From contig CAZEBW010000010.1 of assembly GCA_964510205.1 (NCBI GenBank), positions 1 through 64,000 on the forward strand: a stretch of DNA of 64,000 nt. Reading direction: 5' to 3'. The position numbers and the translations under genes were made by a program. Position 1 is the first letter of the stretch. Every line of letters begins with the position of its first letter. Shown here in pieces: positions 8,155 through 15,693 of the stretch. The notes below the pieces were generated by a model that worked only from the letters and a program-made list of their open reading frames with translations, searched no databases and was not told the DNA's origin. This DNA is from CAZEBW01 sp964510205 (GTDB lineage: Bacteria; Chloroflexota; Anaerolineae; VGOG01).

Positions 8155-9498
8155 CTAGAGCAAGGCGTTGATTTCCTCGGCTGCCTGATCCAGCGCCTCC
8201 TGCACCGTCTGATCGCCGCGCAGCATGCGTTGGTAGGCATTGTTGATGGCGCTATCCATTTCCGACCAGTTGGGATGCGGCACCCGCGCCTGCGCTGTCT
8301 TCAGTTGCTCCAAGAAGATCTCGAAATAGCCGGGCAGCCGCTCGTTTCCGATCAGGTCGGCACGAGTGGGGATCACACCCCGCTCAGCCATGATGAGTTG
8401 GGCCTCTTCGCTGAGAAGGAACCCAGCCCATGCTATGGCCGCCTCCTCGTTATGGGACTGGGCGAAGACCACCACATCCTGTCCACCCACAACCGAACTG
8501 GTGGTGCCGTCAGGCCCCAGGGGAATCGGCGCGAAGTTGACCTCGAAGTCTGGGAAGTCAGCCTTGTAGATGTCCACCATCCAGGGTCCATCTACGATCA
8601 TAGCATACTGACCTGTGCCGTGGCCTTGAGCTGTGCCTATCCCACCACCCAGCAGGTTCGGAGACAAGCAACCATCGTTGAAGAGGTCCACCAGCATCTG
8701 GAAGGCCGCTACACTCTCAGGGCCGTTGATGTAGCCGGTGGCAGTGGTGATGTCGTCATCCACCACTTTGCCGCCCATAGCGTAGAAGATCGGAGCCGGG
8801 GCCCAGAAATAGGTGCCACCCATGGCATAGCCATAGAGATCGTCGGCTGGATCGGAAAGCTTACAAGCCACATCAGCGAACCCTTCGATCGTGTCGGGCG
8901 GAGCCTCGATCCCCGCCTCCGTGAATCGTTCTTTGTGCCACAGCAGGACCTGAGTATTCGTGTCTTGGGGGAAACCATAGTAGCTTCCCTTCCAGTAGTT
9001 CGTCGCCAGAGGGCCGGGGAAGGTCTTGCTGGCGACGTCCTGGAAGCCAGGCATCGCTTCGTTGAGGGCCACCAAGGCGCCTAGCTCCGCGAATTCCGGC
9101 ACCCAGATAATGTCCAGGCGGGCGGTGTCTGGAGCTTCTCCACCGGCGATGCTGGTGAGGAGAGCTGGCTTGAAATCGTTGTAGGCATAGCGAGTAGCTT
9201 GGACCTTGATGCTGGGGTGCTCGGCTTCGAACAGGGCGATGACTTCTTTCAATGCCTCCACCTCAGCGTCGCTCATCGTGTGCCAGTAGCGGACAGTAAC
9301 CGGGCCGGAGGGTGCTGGTGTGGCTGTCACTACCACTTGCTTCTCCACCTCTACCTCGACGGTGACCGGAACCTCTTTCTCGACGACGACCTCCTTTTCG
9401 ACCACCTCGGGCGTGGGCGTAGCGCAGGCGCTGACCAATAGAGCCAGTACGACCAGGCCGGTCATGATCAGAGACATGAGATACTTTTGCGTCTTCAT
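8155..9498 (-). CDS. Sugar-binding lipoprotein of ABC importer
   Basis: Extracytoplasmic solute-binding protein, family 1. Residues 1-25 are a lipoprotein signal peptide ending in the lipobox LVSAC, with Cys25 as the lipidation site. A linker rich in Val, Glu and Lys and TPTP motifs follows (to about residue 65), a style common in Chloroflexota. The ligand-binding domain begins VTVRYWHTMSDAEVEAL. Total length 447 residues is typical. AGGAGG lies 9 bases before the ATG. It is the first gene of the operon that runs through GH66 and GH15, so its ligand is probably an alpha-glucan oligosaccharide. Confidence 0.92.
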   Translation of the reverse strand: MKTQKYLMSLIMTGLVVLALLVSACATPTPEVVEKEVVVEKEVPVTVEVEVEKQVVVTATPAPSGPVTVRYWHTMSDAEVEALKEVIALFEAEHPSIKVQATRYAYNDFKPALLTSIAGGEAPDTARLDIIWVPEFAELGALVALNEAMPGFQDVASKTFPGPLATNYWKGSYYGFPQDTNTQVLLWHKERFTEAGIEAPPDTIEGFADVACKLSDPADDLYGYAMGGTYFWAPAPIFYAMGGKVVDDDITTATGYINGPESVAAFQMLVDLFNDGCLSPNLLGGGIGTAQGHGTGQYAMIVDGPWMVDIYKADFPDFEVNFAPIPLGPDGTTSSVVGGQDVVVFAQSHNEEAAIAWAGFLLSEEAQLIMAERGVIPTRADLIGNERLPGYFEIFLEQLKTAQARVPHPNWSEMDSAINNAYQRMLRGDQTVQEALDQAAEEINALL

Positions 9499-9517
9499 TG
9501 GGTTTTCCTCCTTTTAG

Positions 9518-9552
9518 AGTCTACTTGAGATTGGATAACTGGTCAAACCGGT
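9518..9552 (-). promoter_or_regulatory. Putative promoter and operator of the glucan operon
   Basis: On the minus strand TTGACC (9541-9546) and TAGACT (9518-9523) are 17 bp apart and lie just upstream of the binding-protein gene. ACTGGTCAAACCGGT (9538-9552), a near-palindrome with one mismatch, covers the -35 box and could be the operator for the adjacent ROK repressor. A second inverted repeat, TGTCCG/CGGACA, lies at 9558-9578. The -10 box is weak (4 of 6). Confidence 0.5.
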
Positions 9553-9648
9553 GAAGTTGTCCGCAGGTTTTTCGGACATCACCCCCTTCCCTAACTTTAT
9601 TCTGTGACCGAAGAAAGACAGGCGAAAAAAAGACGCGGTTCGATAGCA

Positions 9649-10893
9649 TCACGCCATCGCTGCCATCAGATCTATTGCCTCTGTCCTCTCCGCTGGCGGC
9701 TTAAATATCTCCCCCAGGACCACACAGGCCGCGCCTCGCGCCCAGGTCTCATCGCCGGATGGTTCAATGATGATCTCCAGCTCATCGGCCAAGCCATCGA
9801 AGGCGTGTTGGCGAATCGCCTCTCGCATGGGACCGAAGCGCCATTCCCCGGCCCGCACTCCTTCGCCTCCCACGATCACCATCTGGGGGTTCAGAACGTT
9901 TACCAGATGGGCAATACCGATCCCCAGCCAATGTCCTGCCTCGCCAAGCAGACGTCGTGCCAAACCGTCACCTGCCTCGGCCGCTGCTGCAATGGCTTCC
10001 AAGGTCAGCGAATCGGTCTTGGTCAGCGCCGTCTGCTCTCCCAGGGTGATAGCCGCCCGGGCTTGTCGCACCAGCGCCGGATCCGACGTCAGTGTCTCCA
10101 GGCAGCCCCGCTTCCCGCAGTCGCAGGGTAGACCATTCTTTTGCAGGGTGATGTGCCCCAGCTCACCTGCCCCCCCCAGGGCTCCCCGGTAGAACTGCCC
10201 GTTGACCACGATGCCCGCGCCTACACCTCGGCCCACTGTCACCACCACGAAGTGATCCACGCCGTGGCCGTAGCCGAACCACTGCTCGGCGATGGTCAGG
10301 GTATTCACGTCGTTTTCCAAGTACACTGGCAGTCCGAAGTGATCTGCCACTGGTTCCGCGATGGCCACATCCCGCCAGCCGAAGAAAGGAGAGTAACGAC
10401 AGACACCGGCCTCGCCATCGACGATTCCGGCCATGCCGATGCCGATACCCAACACCCGGGGGCGATCTACTTCTGCCTCGACAATTGTGTTCTCGATGGC
10501 TTGGGTAATTGCCCGAAGGACGCTTGTCGGATCCCTTCCAGCGTCTGTGGTCAAAGGGGTGACACGGTAATGAAGGACGCTGGCATCCAGGTCGGTCAGC
10601 GCGCTGGTGATGACCTGTTCCATGAGCTTGACGCCTACCACGAAGCCGGCCTGGTAGTTGAGGCGTAGCAGCACGGGCCGCCGGCCGCCGGTGGATTCTC
10701 CCTCACCCATTTCGTGCACCAGACCGCTGGAAATGAAATCGGCGGTGATGCTAGATACGGTAGCCAGGCTGAGGCTGGAGAGACGAGCGATATCGGTGCG
10801 GGAGATGGGGCCACGGCTTTTTATGAGGTTGAGTACCAGGTTGCGATTGATTTCCTTAATGAGATCGCGGTTGCCTCTGCGTAGACGGGCCAA
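9649..10893 (-). CDS. ROK-family transcriptional repressor
   Basis: Sugar-responsive regulator of the NagC/Mlc/XylR type. Residues about 10-70 form a winged helix-turn-helix (ISRTDIARLSSLSLATVSSI). Residues about 85-390 form a ROK sugar-binding domain with an ExGH-like motif (GELGHITLQ) and the zinc motif CDCGKRGCLETL. The start is a TTG with GGAGG about 8 bases upstream. The gene precedes the importer operon in the same direction, with its own strong promoter, and presumably senses an imported sugar. The effector is unknown. Confidence 0.9.
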   Translation of the reverse strand: MARLRRGNRDLIKEINRNLVLNLIKSRGPISRTDIARLSSLSLATVSSITADFISSGLVHEMGEGESTGGRRPVLLRLNYQAGFVVGVKLMEQVITSALTDLDASVLHYRVTPLTTDAGRDPTSVLRAITQAIENTIVEAEVDRPRVLGIGIGMAGIVDGEAGVCRYSPFFGWRDVAIAEPVADHFGLPVYLENDVNTLTIAEQWFGYGHGVDHFVVVTVGRGVGAGIVVNGQFYRGALGGAGELGHITLQKNGLPCDCGKRGCLETLTSDPALVRQARAAITLGEQTALTKTDSLTLEAIAAAAEAGDGLARRLLGEAGHWLGIGIAHLVNVLNPQMVIVGGEGVRAGEWRFGPMREAIRQHAFDGLADELEIIIEPSGDETWARGAACVVLGEIFKPPAERTEAIDLMAAMA

Positions 10894-10933
10894 GGGGATA
10901 CCTCCGAGTTAATTTGTTCATTGAAGTAAGTTG

Positions 10934-10962
10934 ATTATACCATATTGCCGTGTCTTTGTCAA
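10934..10962 (-). promoter_or_regulatory. Promoter of the ROK regulator gene
   Basis: On the minus strand TTGACA (10957-10962) and TATAAT (10934-10939) are both perfect and 17 bp apart. A small palindrome TTCATTGAA (10917-10925) lies at the start-site region and could serve autoregulation. Confidence 0.85.
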
Positions 10963-11033
10963 GAATGCGAATTGCCTGTTCCTGCCGGCCCAGCTCTGAA
11001 CCAGGCACAGGCAGAGCGGGCGGTGATAAAAAA

Positions 11034-11070
11034 GGAAACCGCCAACCCTAACGCTCAGTTGGCGGCTTCC
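11034..11070 (-). terminator. Intrinsic terminator
   Basis: GGAAACCGCCAAC (11034-11046) pairs with GTTGGCGGCTTCC (11058-11070) with one mismatch. On the minus strand the stem is followed by six T, so it ends leftward transcripts, most likely that of the XRE regulator gene about 540 bases upstream. No ORF with a ribosome binding site is seen between 10963 and 11611. Confidence 0.7.
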
Positions 11071-11358
11071 TCTTTCCAACCAGACGCTGTTACTTGTCGT
11101 TTGAGTTATTGTTGCTGCCCCTGTCGTTTCGGTTGTCGGTCACGTAGAACCCCAGACCACTGAACACCTTTGCCGGCAGGGAGAATACCCATCGCAGGCT
11201 ACAGTGAAATTGAGGACATTCTTCTGCCAAAGGGTACTGTTTTCACCTCACAAGAACATTGAGGGATTCATTGAATGTGCCTCCAGCGTGATCGGCACCA
11301 TCACAGCAGCTTGGCCCACCTCTAACCCACTTGACGCTCTCAAGGTCGCTGCCAAGAA

Positions 11359-11403
11359 CCAAAGAGAGGCTGAGACCAACGCATGGTTTCAGCCTATCTT
11401 TGG
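11359..11403. repeat. Long stem-loop in a gene-free spacer
   Basis: Nineteen-base arms (11359-11377 and 11385-11403), beginning CCAAAGAGAGGCTGAGACC, pair with two mismatches around a 7-base loop. There is no T-run on either side, so it is not an obvious terminator. It lies alone in a spacer of about 720 bases that otherwise shows no gene. Confidence 0.5.
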
Positions 11404-11611
11404 TTTCCTCACCCACTCCCGCCCCGTCCGCCTCCAAACTAGCCATACAGCAGTCCTTTGATGGCCACGTCTGCCCCCGGCAATGCCCTCCCTCAGGTCA
11501 CAACGCTGACCGAAGACGCCCGCCACTCGCCCAATCGGCCACAAACGCAGCCACGACCACCAGAATGCAGACCAGTGTATCAGCTTCCAGGGGTTGACCT
11601 CTCCCTCAGCT

Positions 11612-11983
11612 TCAGCGCGCCCGAAGCAACAGCTCCCCGTACCGGATCCACTCCTCCTTCTCCTCGTCCGTCAGCACCTGGTAGATGGCCTCTGCCTTCC
11701 CCAGACCATAGGTGGGAGAGACGTGCTGCGGCGTGTAGCCAGCCAGACGCAGCAAGTTGACCTCGGGCACCTTGAAGAAGAGGGCCAGCTTGCCCAGGGT
11801 CTCCTCATCCCCGCGCTTAACGCGGCCAGAGACGATGCTCCAAATGGCGCCGTGGTAGAGACCGGCCTCCAGCGAGGCTCTGCGGTAGCTCATACCGAGG
11901 AGATCGCAGGCTTGCCTCAAGAAATTGGCCAGGCTCTCCGCTTCCTCAGAGAGATGAAGGATCTGCGATTGTACCTCATTCAT
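11612..11983 (-). CDS. XRE-family HTH regulator
   Basis: A 123-residue DNA-binding protein. Residues about 18-80 match a Cro/CI-type helix-turn-helix (LGMSYRRASLEAGLYHGAIW, then a domain end like LALFFKVPEVNLLRLAG). The C-terminal part (DEEKEEWIRYGELLLRAR) is helical. AGGAGG is 8 bases before the ATG. Its promoter carries an 18-bp palindrome between the -35 and -10 boxes, which suggests autorepression. A strong promoter for the opposite direction lies 10 bp away, so it may also control the recombinase-containing block to its right. Confidence 0.8.
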   Translation of the reverse strand: MNEVQSQILHLSEEAESLANFLRQACDLLGMSYRRASLEAGLYHGAIWSIVSGRVKRGDEETLGKLALFFKVPEVNLLRLAGYTPQHVSPTYGLGKAEAIYQVLTDEEKEEWIRYGELLLRAR

Positions 11984-12029
11984 TGGGACTTCCTCCTTGT
12001 GGTATCACTTAGACCTTGACATTTGTTAT

Positions 12030-12058
12030 ATTATAGCACTTATAGCGATAAGTGTCAA
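12030..12058 (-). promoter_or_regulatory. XRE gene promoter with built-in operator
   Basis: On the minus strand TTGACA (12053-12058) and TATAAT (12030-12035) are perfect and 17 bp apart. The palindrome CACTTATAGCGATAAGTG (12037-12054, two perfect 7-bp arms) fills the spacer. It is the natural candidate operator for the XRE protein encoded downstream. Confidence 0.88.
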
Positions 12059-12067
12059 GTCGCCCAC

Positions 12068-12136
12068 TTGACAGCAGGTGCGCCTTGTGGTATAATATCG
12101 GTGTAGTTGCGACGCTATGGTTTGTATAATACAAAC
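12068..12136 (+). promoter_or_regulatory. Divergent promoter with downstream palindrome
   Basis: TTGACA (12068-12073) and TATAAT (12091-12096) are perfect with a 17-bp spacer and point right, away from the XRE gene. GTTTGTATAATACAAAC (12120-12136), a perfect 17-bp palindrome, lies about 18 bp beyond the expected start and looks like a repressor site. The palindrome differs from the one in the XRE promoter, so a second regulator may be involved. Confidence 0.8.
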
Positions 12137-12157
12137 GCTAGGCCGCAGGAGTCCCCC

Positions 12158-12262
12158 GTGGACCACACCGCCAATTTGACCAGGCTCCTACGCTGGCTCG
12201 ATTCCTCACACGACCAGGAAGGCGCATGTGCAGGTGAGAGAACAGCCACGTTGACAGAGTGA
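12158..12262 (+). CDS. Possible leader or truncated small ORF (34 aa)
   Basis: The first ORF downstream of the rightward promoter. It has a GTG start preceded by GGAG at 6 bases spacing and begins with residues M-DHTANLTRLLRWLDSS. It is the only translatable unit near the promoter, but its length and the poor coding quality of the next 450 bases make it doubtful. No gene is seen from 12263 to 12739. Confidence 0.25.
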   Translation: MDHTANLTRLLRWLDSSHDQEGACAGERTATLTE

Positions 12263-12739
12263 GCCAACGGGCATCGCTTGGACACCGAGGGCACGAAGAG
12301 CACCCTCCTTGGCAAGACCAGGGGCGACCGCCCGCGAAGGCCGATGGGATGAGCACCCACCATCAGGTTGTCGTGGAGATCGGGTTTTGCCACCTCAACC
12401 AGGATCAGACTTCGCTTTAGAGGCGTTGGGAAGGCGTTGGGTTTTGGCGCAAACCCCGATCCAGGTGTCATTTATCGTGCATCGGCAAAACGCCGCTTAG
12501 AAAGGCTCTCATTTAATTGCCCACGAAGCCATCTGAGGCCGAGACGTCTACTCCACAGCCCGACCGACGCCTTCCAGCCCTCTCGTCGAAGGCCAGGGGG
12601 CGAGTTGTGCAGGCGGGATGGCCCAGGATCGGGCCTCGTCCGCCGCTGCCGCCGTGCAGCAGCCTATTCTCTATACAGAGAAAAGAACGTGCATTCCGAC
12701 CGCCGACTTCCAACCAGCAAGCGAGAGAGACCCAGGCCA

Positions 12740-12928
12740 ATGACCGAGCACACGGTCGCGCTGGAACGTGCCCCAGACTTCAGTGAGGATCAGGTGAGAG
12801 CTCGACTGGACCGCGTCTATCGGTTGCTGCTGGAGATCGCCAGGCGTGGGGAAACCGCCGACGGCGTGGAGGCGGTCAGACCGAAACCATCGGCGGGCGC
12901 CGACCACCACACCCCAGCCGATGGCTGA
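12740..12928 (+). CDS. Small hypothetical protein (62 aa)
   Basis: Begins MTEHTVALERAPDFSEDQVR and contains a strongly helical segment (residues 14-37, VRARLDRVYRLLLEIARRGE). I do not recognise it. Its stop overlaps the ATG of the next small ORF (ATGGCTGA), which suggests a translationally coupled pair and raises the odds that both are real. Ribosome binding site is weak. Confidence 0.4.
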   Translation: MTEHTVALERAPDFSEDQVRARLDRVYRLLLEIARRGETADGVEAVRPKPSAGADHHTPADG

Positions 12929-13040
12929 CTGCACCGCTACGCTGCCCCCAGGATCACCCGTCACCTGGATAGATGGCTGCGACACCAAGCGCCAATCCAG
13001 CATCGGCCAATCAACGGGGTGGTCGAACGAGCGTCGCTGA
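12921..13040 (+). CDS. Small hypothetical protein (39 aa)
   Basis: Begins MADCTATLPPGSPVTWIDGC and overlaps the preceding ORF by 8 bases. The family is not recognised and it may be truncated. From 13041 to 13374 there is only a possible 31-residue ORF at 13078 (with GAGGGGAAG upstream) and a frame tail ending before the recombinase. I do not call them as genes. Confidence 0.3.
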   Translation: MADCTATLPPGSPVTWIDGCDTKRQSSIGQSTGWSNERR

Positions 13041-13374
13041 GGCCCAGAGCAAGCGAGGAGAGAGTCGAGGGGAAGCAATGGTCACAAGAGAAAAAGCCAC
13101 CCAACAGGGGGTCTGCGGGCGGCTCGCGAGATTGGGCGGGGGCAACGGACGTGGGCTATCGCCGGTCGAATAGTGATGCTGTTTGGCCATCACTCTCACC
13201 AGGGCCTTGGCAGGCCAGGCGCAGGAGACAGTGGCTCAAGACCGCAGGCCGGCAGCAGCTTCTGGTCTTTACGTCAGAAGGAGACCCAATAGGAAAGCTC
13301 ATCGTTCACTACAAGATCATGAAACACTTAGCTTACTCTCAAAGAAGTAACATAGTCTGAATGGAGGTTTTCGC

Positions 13375-14418
13375 ATGAAGGAAGCTGGAATCCAAACACC
13401 TGTGTCCATCCCTGAAATCACAAAGCCGATGCCAGAAGGTGAAAGGGAAAGGGAGCCTTCCCTGTCTCGCTCAGGACTCGACACGCTCATCGCGGAGTAT
13501 GTGCTGACTTGTCGAGTTGAAGGGAAAAGCCCTAAGACGATCGGGTGGTATGAGCAGAAGCTCGTCTACTTGAAGCACTTCCTCGAAGAACGAAGCTATC
13601 CAACAGACCTTCGTCTGATACGGACCCAGCATCTGCGCGCTTTCCTGCATCATCTTCAGACAGAGGTCAAGGCCGATGCCAACAACCCGTACAAGCCGAC
13701 CAGAGACAAGCCCTTGTCACCCCACACCGTGCACGGGTACGGAAGGACCTTGAAAGCCTTCTTCTCCTGGGCGATGCAGGAAGGCATTTTGCACAAGAAC
13801 CCAATGGACTTGGTCAAACTTCCCAAACTGCCTGACAAGCTGATGAGAACCCTGTCCAAGGAGGAGGTTCGCCAGCTTCTATCAGTCCCGGATGAGCAAA
13901 CGGCAACCGGCGTCCGTGACAAAACCATCTTCACCTTGCTCTTCGACAGTGGGATTCGAGCAGCAGAGCTGACCGGCCTTCGCTTGCCGGACCTCTACCT
14001 TGGTGAGGGTTATCTGAAGGTGTTCGGAAAAGGTGCCAAGGAACGAGTTGTGCCCATAGGCTACCAGTGCCAGAGAGCGCTTATCAGGTACATCCGCAGA
14101 TTCCGGCCTGAGCCTGCCTTACCTTCCATCGATCACGTGTTCTTGACCCTAGACGGGAAACCAATGCGGATCAACTGGCTATACAAGATCGTGTCCCGCG
14201 CCTGCAAAGAAGCCGGTATCAATGGCAAGCGTCTCGGTCCCCACACCTTAAGACACACCTTCGCCCGTAATTTCCTGATGAACGGTGGAGACTTACTCAC
14301 CCTCCAGCGAATCCTTGGCCACTCAAGCCTTGATATGGTGCGAAGGTATGTGAGTCTGAACACCGATGATCTTGTCTCAAAGCAGCGACGGTTCAGCCCA
14401 ATGGATATGCTTGGATGA
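13375..14418 (+). CDS. Tyrosine recombinase/integrase
   Basis: Phage-integrase-family recombinase of 347 residues. A SAM-like core-binding domain (about 30-150) is followed by the catalytic domain (about 160-345). All catalytic residues are visible: Arg in DSGIRAAEL, Lys in GKGAKERVVPI, His-x-x-Arg in HTLRHTFARNF, His in GHSSLDMV and the Tyr nucleophile in RRYVSL. GGAGG is 8 bases before the ATG. It converges on a clearly paralogous recombinase whose stop is 6 bases away. The nearby tRNA-Arg is a possible attachment site. It probably mobilises or once mobilised this block. Confidence 0.92.
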   Translation: MKEAGIQTPVSIPEITKPMPEGEREREPSLSRSGLDTLIAEYVLTCRVEGKSPKTIGWYEQKLVYLKHFLEERSYPTDLRLIRTQHLRAFLHHLQTEVKADANNPYKPTRDKPLSPHTVHGYGRTLKAFFSWAMQEGILHKNPMDLVKLPKLPDKLMRTLSKEEVRQLLSVPDEQTATGVRDKTIFTLLFDSGIRAAELTGLRLPDLYLGEGYLKVFGKGAKERVVPIGYQCQRALIRYIRRFRPEPALPSIDHVFLTLDGKPMRINWLYKIVSRACKEAGINGKRLGPHTLRHTFARNFLMNGGDLLTLQRILGHSSLDMVRRYVSLNTDDLVSKQRRFSPMDMLG

Positions 14419-14424
14419 CCTGCC

Positions 14425-15393
14425 TTACACCTTTACACCCATCACGTCCACAGGGCTGTATTTTCGGTGCTGGACCTTGATGTCCTCATGGGTTAAGTTC
14501 ACATACAGCCTGACGACATTCAGAGAGCTGTGCCCCAGAATCTTCTGCAAGGTAAACAGGTCCCCGCCATTGATCAGGAAGTTCTTTGCAAAGGTGTGGC
14601 GAAAGGTATGGGGAGAGCACCTAACTCCTTCAAGGCCAGCTCTCTCCCCGTAGCCTGAAATCATGCGGTAGACACGACTCCCAGACAACCCATAGCCCTG
14701 GATGGATAGAAACAGGTTCTGAACGTTGGGATGAGCCGGCTCTACTCGATATCTGTGGACATACTTCCACAGAGCTTTCTGAACCTTCCCTCCGATGGGT
14801 ACAATCCTCTCCTTGCCGCCTTTTCCCCTGATCTTGATCTCTCCCCGCTCAAGGTCCATATCAGGGATCTCAACGTTGACAAGCTCCGTTAGCCGGATGC
14901 CCGTGTCCAAGAAGAGAAGCATCATACACAGATCCCGAAACCCGTTCGTCTTCTTGATATCCACCGCCCCCAAGAGTTGCTGGATTTGATCATTGGCAAA
15001 CGTCTCCACGATCTTGGTTGGTGTTTTCGGGACCTTGAGAAGCCGTCCGGGGTTGTTCTCAGCATAACCTTCCCTCTTCACCCAGTTGAAGAAGAGCTTT
15101 AACACCCGCACGTATCCAGCCACGGTCAGAGGAGAGAGGAGCTTGTCTGTGGTAGGACGATAAGGGTTGTTTTGCCCCACCGTTACCTCGGTCTTGAGGT
15201 GAAAGACAAAAGCGCGTAGATGGTTGACCGTTATCTTGGAGACATCGGAAGGCAGGCCGTTGTCTTCAAGATACTCTTTGAGATAGACAAGCTTTGGGAT
15301 GTACCACCCAATGGTTTTGGCAGCTTTTCCCTCCGCCAGACAGTAGAGGTGGAACCCCTCAACGAGCTTCTCAAGATTGGTGACTGTCCTCAT
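14425..15393 (-). CDS. Tyrosine recombinase/integrase (paralogue)
   Basis: A 322-residue recombinase, colinear with the one at 13375 and sharing blocks such as KTIGWY, KLVYLK and HLRAF. Catalytic residues are Arg in DTGIRLTEL, Lys in GKGGKERIVPIG, HTFRHTF, GHSSLNVV and Tyr in RLYVNL. I start it at 15393 rather than further upstream because AAAGGAGG lies 6 bases before that ATG and the upstream extension has no family match. It is transcribed toward the other recombinase from the tRNA-Arg side. Two direct repeats and the tRNA terminator lie just upstream. Confidence 0.92.
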   Translation of the reverse strand: MRTVTNLEKLVEGFHLYCLAEGKAAKTIGWYIPKLVYLKEYLEDNGLPSDVSKITVNHLRAFVFHLKTEVTVGQNNPYRPTTDKLLSPLTVAGYVRVLKLFFNWVKREGYAENNPGRLLKVPKTPTKIVETFANDQIQQLLGAVDIKKTNGFRDLCMMLLFLDTGIRLTELVNVEIPDMDLERGEIKIRGKGGKERIVPIGGKVQKALWKYVHRYRVEPAHPNVQNLFLSIQGYGLSGSRVYRMISGYGERAGLEGVRCSPHTFRHTFAKNFLINGGDLFTLQKILGHSSLNVVRLYVNLTHEDIKVQHRKYSPVDVMGVKV

Positions 15394-15422
15394 GACATTC
15401 CTCCTTTGCAGTGCATGTTTTT

Positions 15423-15473
15423 CAAGTCCGTAGCACTGTCTGCTGAAGAGCTTTCGGACAAGTCCGTTGCACT
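15423..15473. repeat. Direct repeats upstream of recombinase
   Basis: CAAGTCCGTAGCACT (15423-15437) and CAAGTCCGTTGCACT (15459-15473) differ by one base and start 36 bp apart, roughly on the same helical face. They sit between the recombinase gene and the tRNA and could be arm-type recombinase sites or operator sites. Confidence 0.5.
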
Positions 15474-15480
15474 CCTGGCC

Positions 15481-15516
15481 CAAAAACAAAGAGGCTTTCA
15501 CCACAAGGAAAGCCTC
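15481..15516 (-). terminator. Terminator of tRNA-Arg
   Basis: GAGGCTTTC (15491-15499) and GAAAGCCTC (15508-15516) form a perfect stem. On the minus strand it is followed by TTTGTTTTTG. It lies 53 bases beyond the tRNA 3' end. Confidence 0.8.
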
Positions 15517-15568
15517 AAACCACAAGATATAGTACCTATTGAATCAATGGAGCCTACATATTGTGTGT

Positions 15569-15645
15569 TGGTACCCCTGGCAGGACTCGAACCTGCAACC
15601 TGCTGATTCGAAGTCAGACGCTCTGTCCAATTGAGCTACAGGGGC
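15569..15645 (-). tRNA. tRNA-Arg (anticodon TCG)
   Basis: The minus strand folds as a full cloverleaf. The acceptor arm is GCCCCTG with CAGGGGT (G1-U72 wobble), the D arm GCTC/GAGC, the anticodon loop CTTCGAA, and the T arm GCAGG-TTCGAGT-CCTGC. The 3' CCA is encoded. The anticodon TCG reads CGA (arginine). One mismatch closes the anticodon stem. The gene has its own promoter and terminator. Its 3' side faces the two recombinase genes, the usual arrangement for an integration target. Confidence 0.93.
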
Positions 15646-15656
15646 ATGGTAAATCT

Positions 15657-15685
15657 ATTGTAGCACGAAGCGCAAGCGCTGTCAA
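15657..15685 (-). promoter_or_regulatory. tRNA-Arg promoter
   Basis: On the minus strand TTGACA (15680-15685) and TACAAT (15657-15662) are 17 bp apart, and the -10 box ends 11 bases before the tRNA 5' end. Confidence 0.85.
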
Positions 15686-15693
15686 ACAAGAAA

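Noticed and set aside
7609..9084. Open frame of 491 codons on the plus strand across the sugar importer
   Set aside because: It spans two genes of an evident operon on the other strand and their spacer; no motif or start site.
12115..12740. Several open frames on both strands between the divergent promoters and the small ORFs
   Set aside because: They lack ribosome binding sites, overlap each other in all frames and show no protein-like composition. I treat the stretch as non-coding or decayed.
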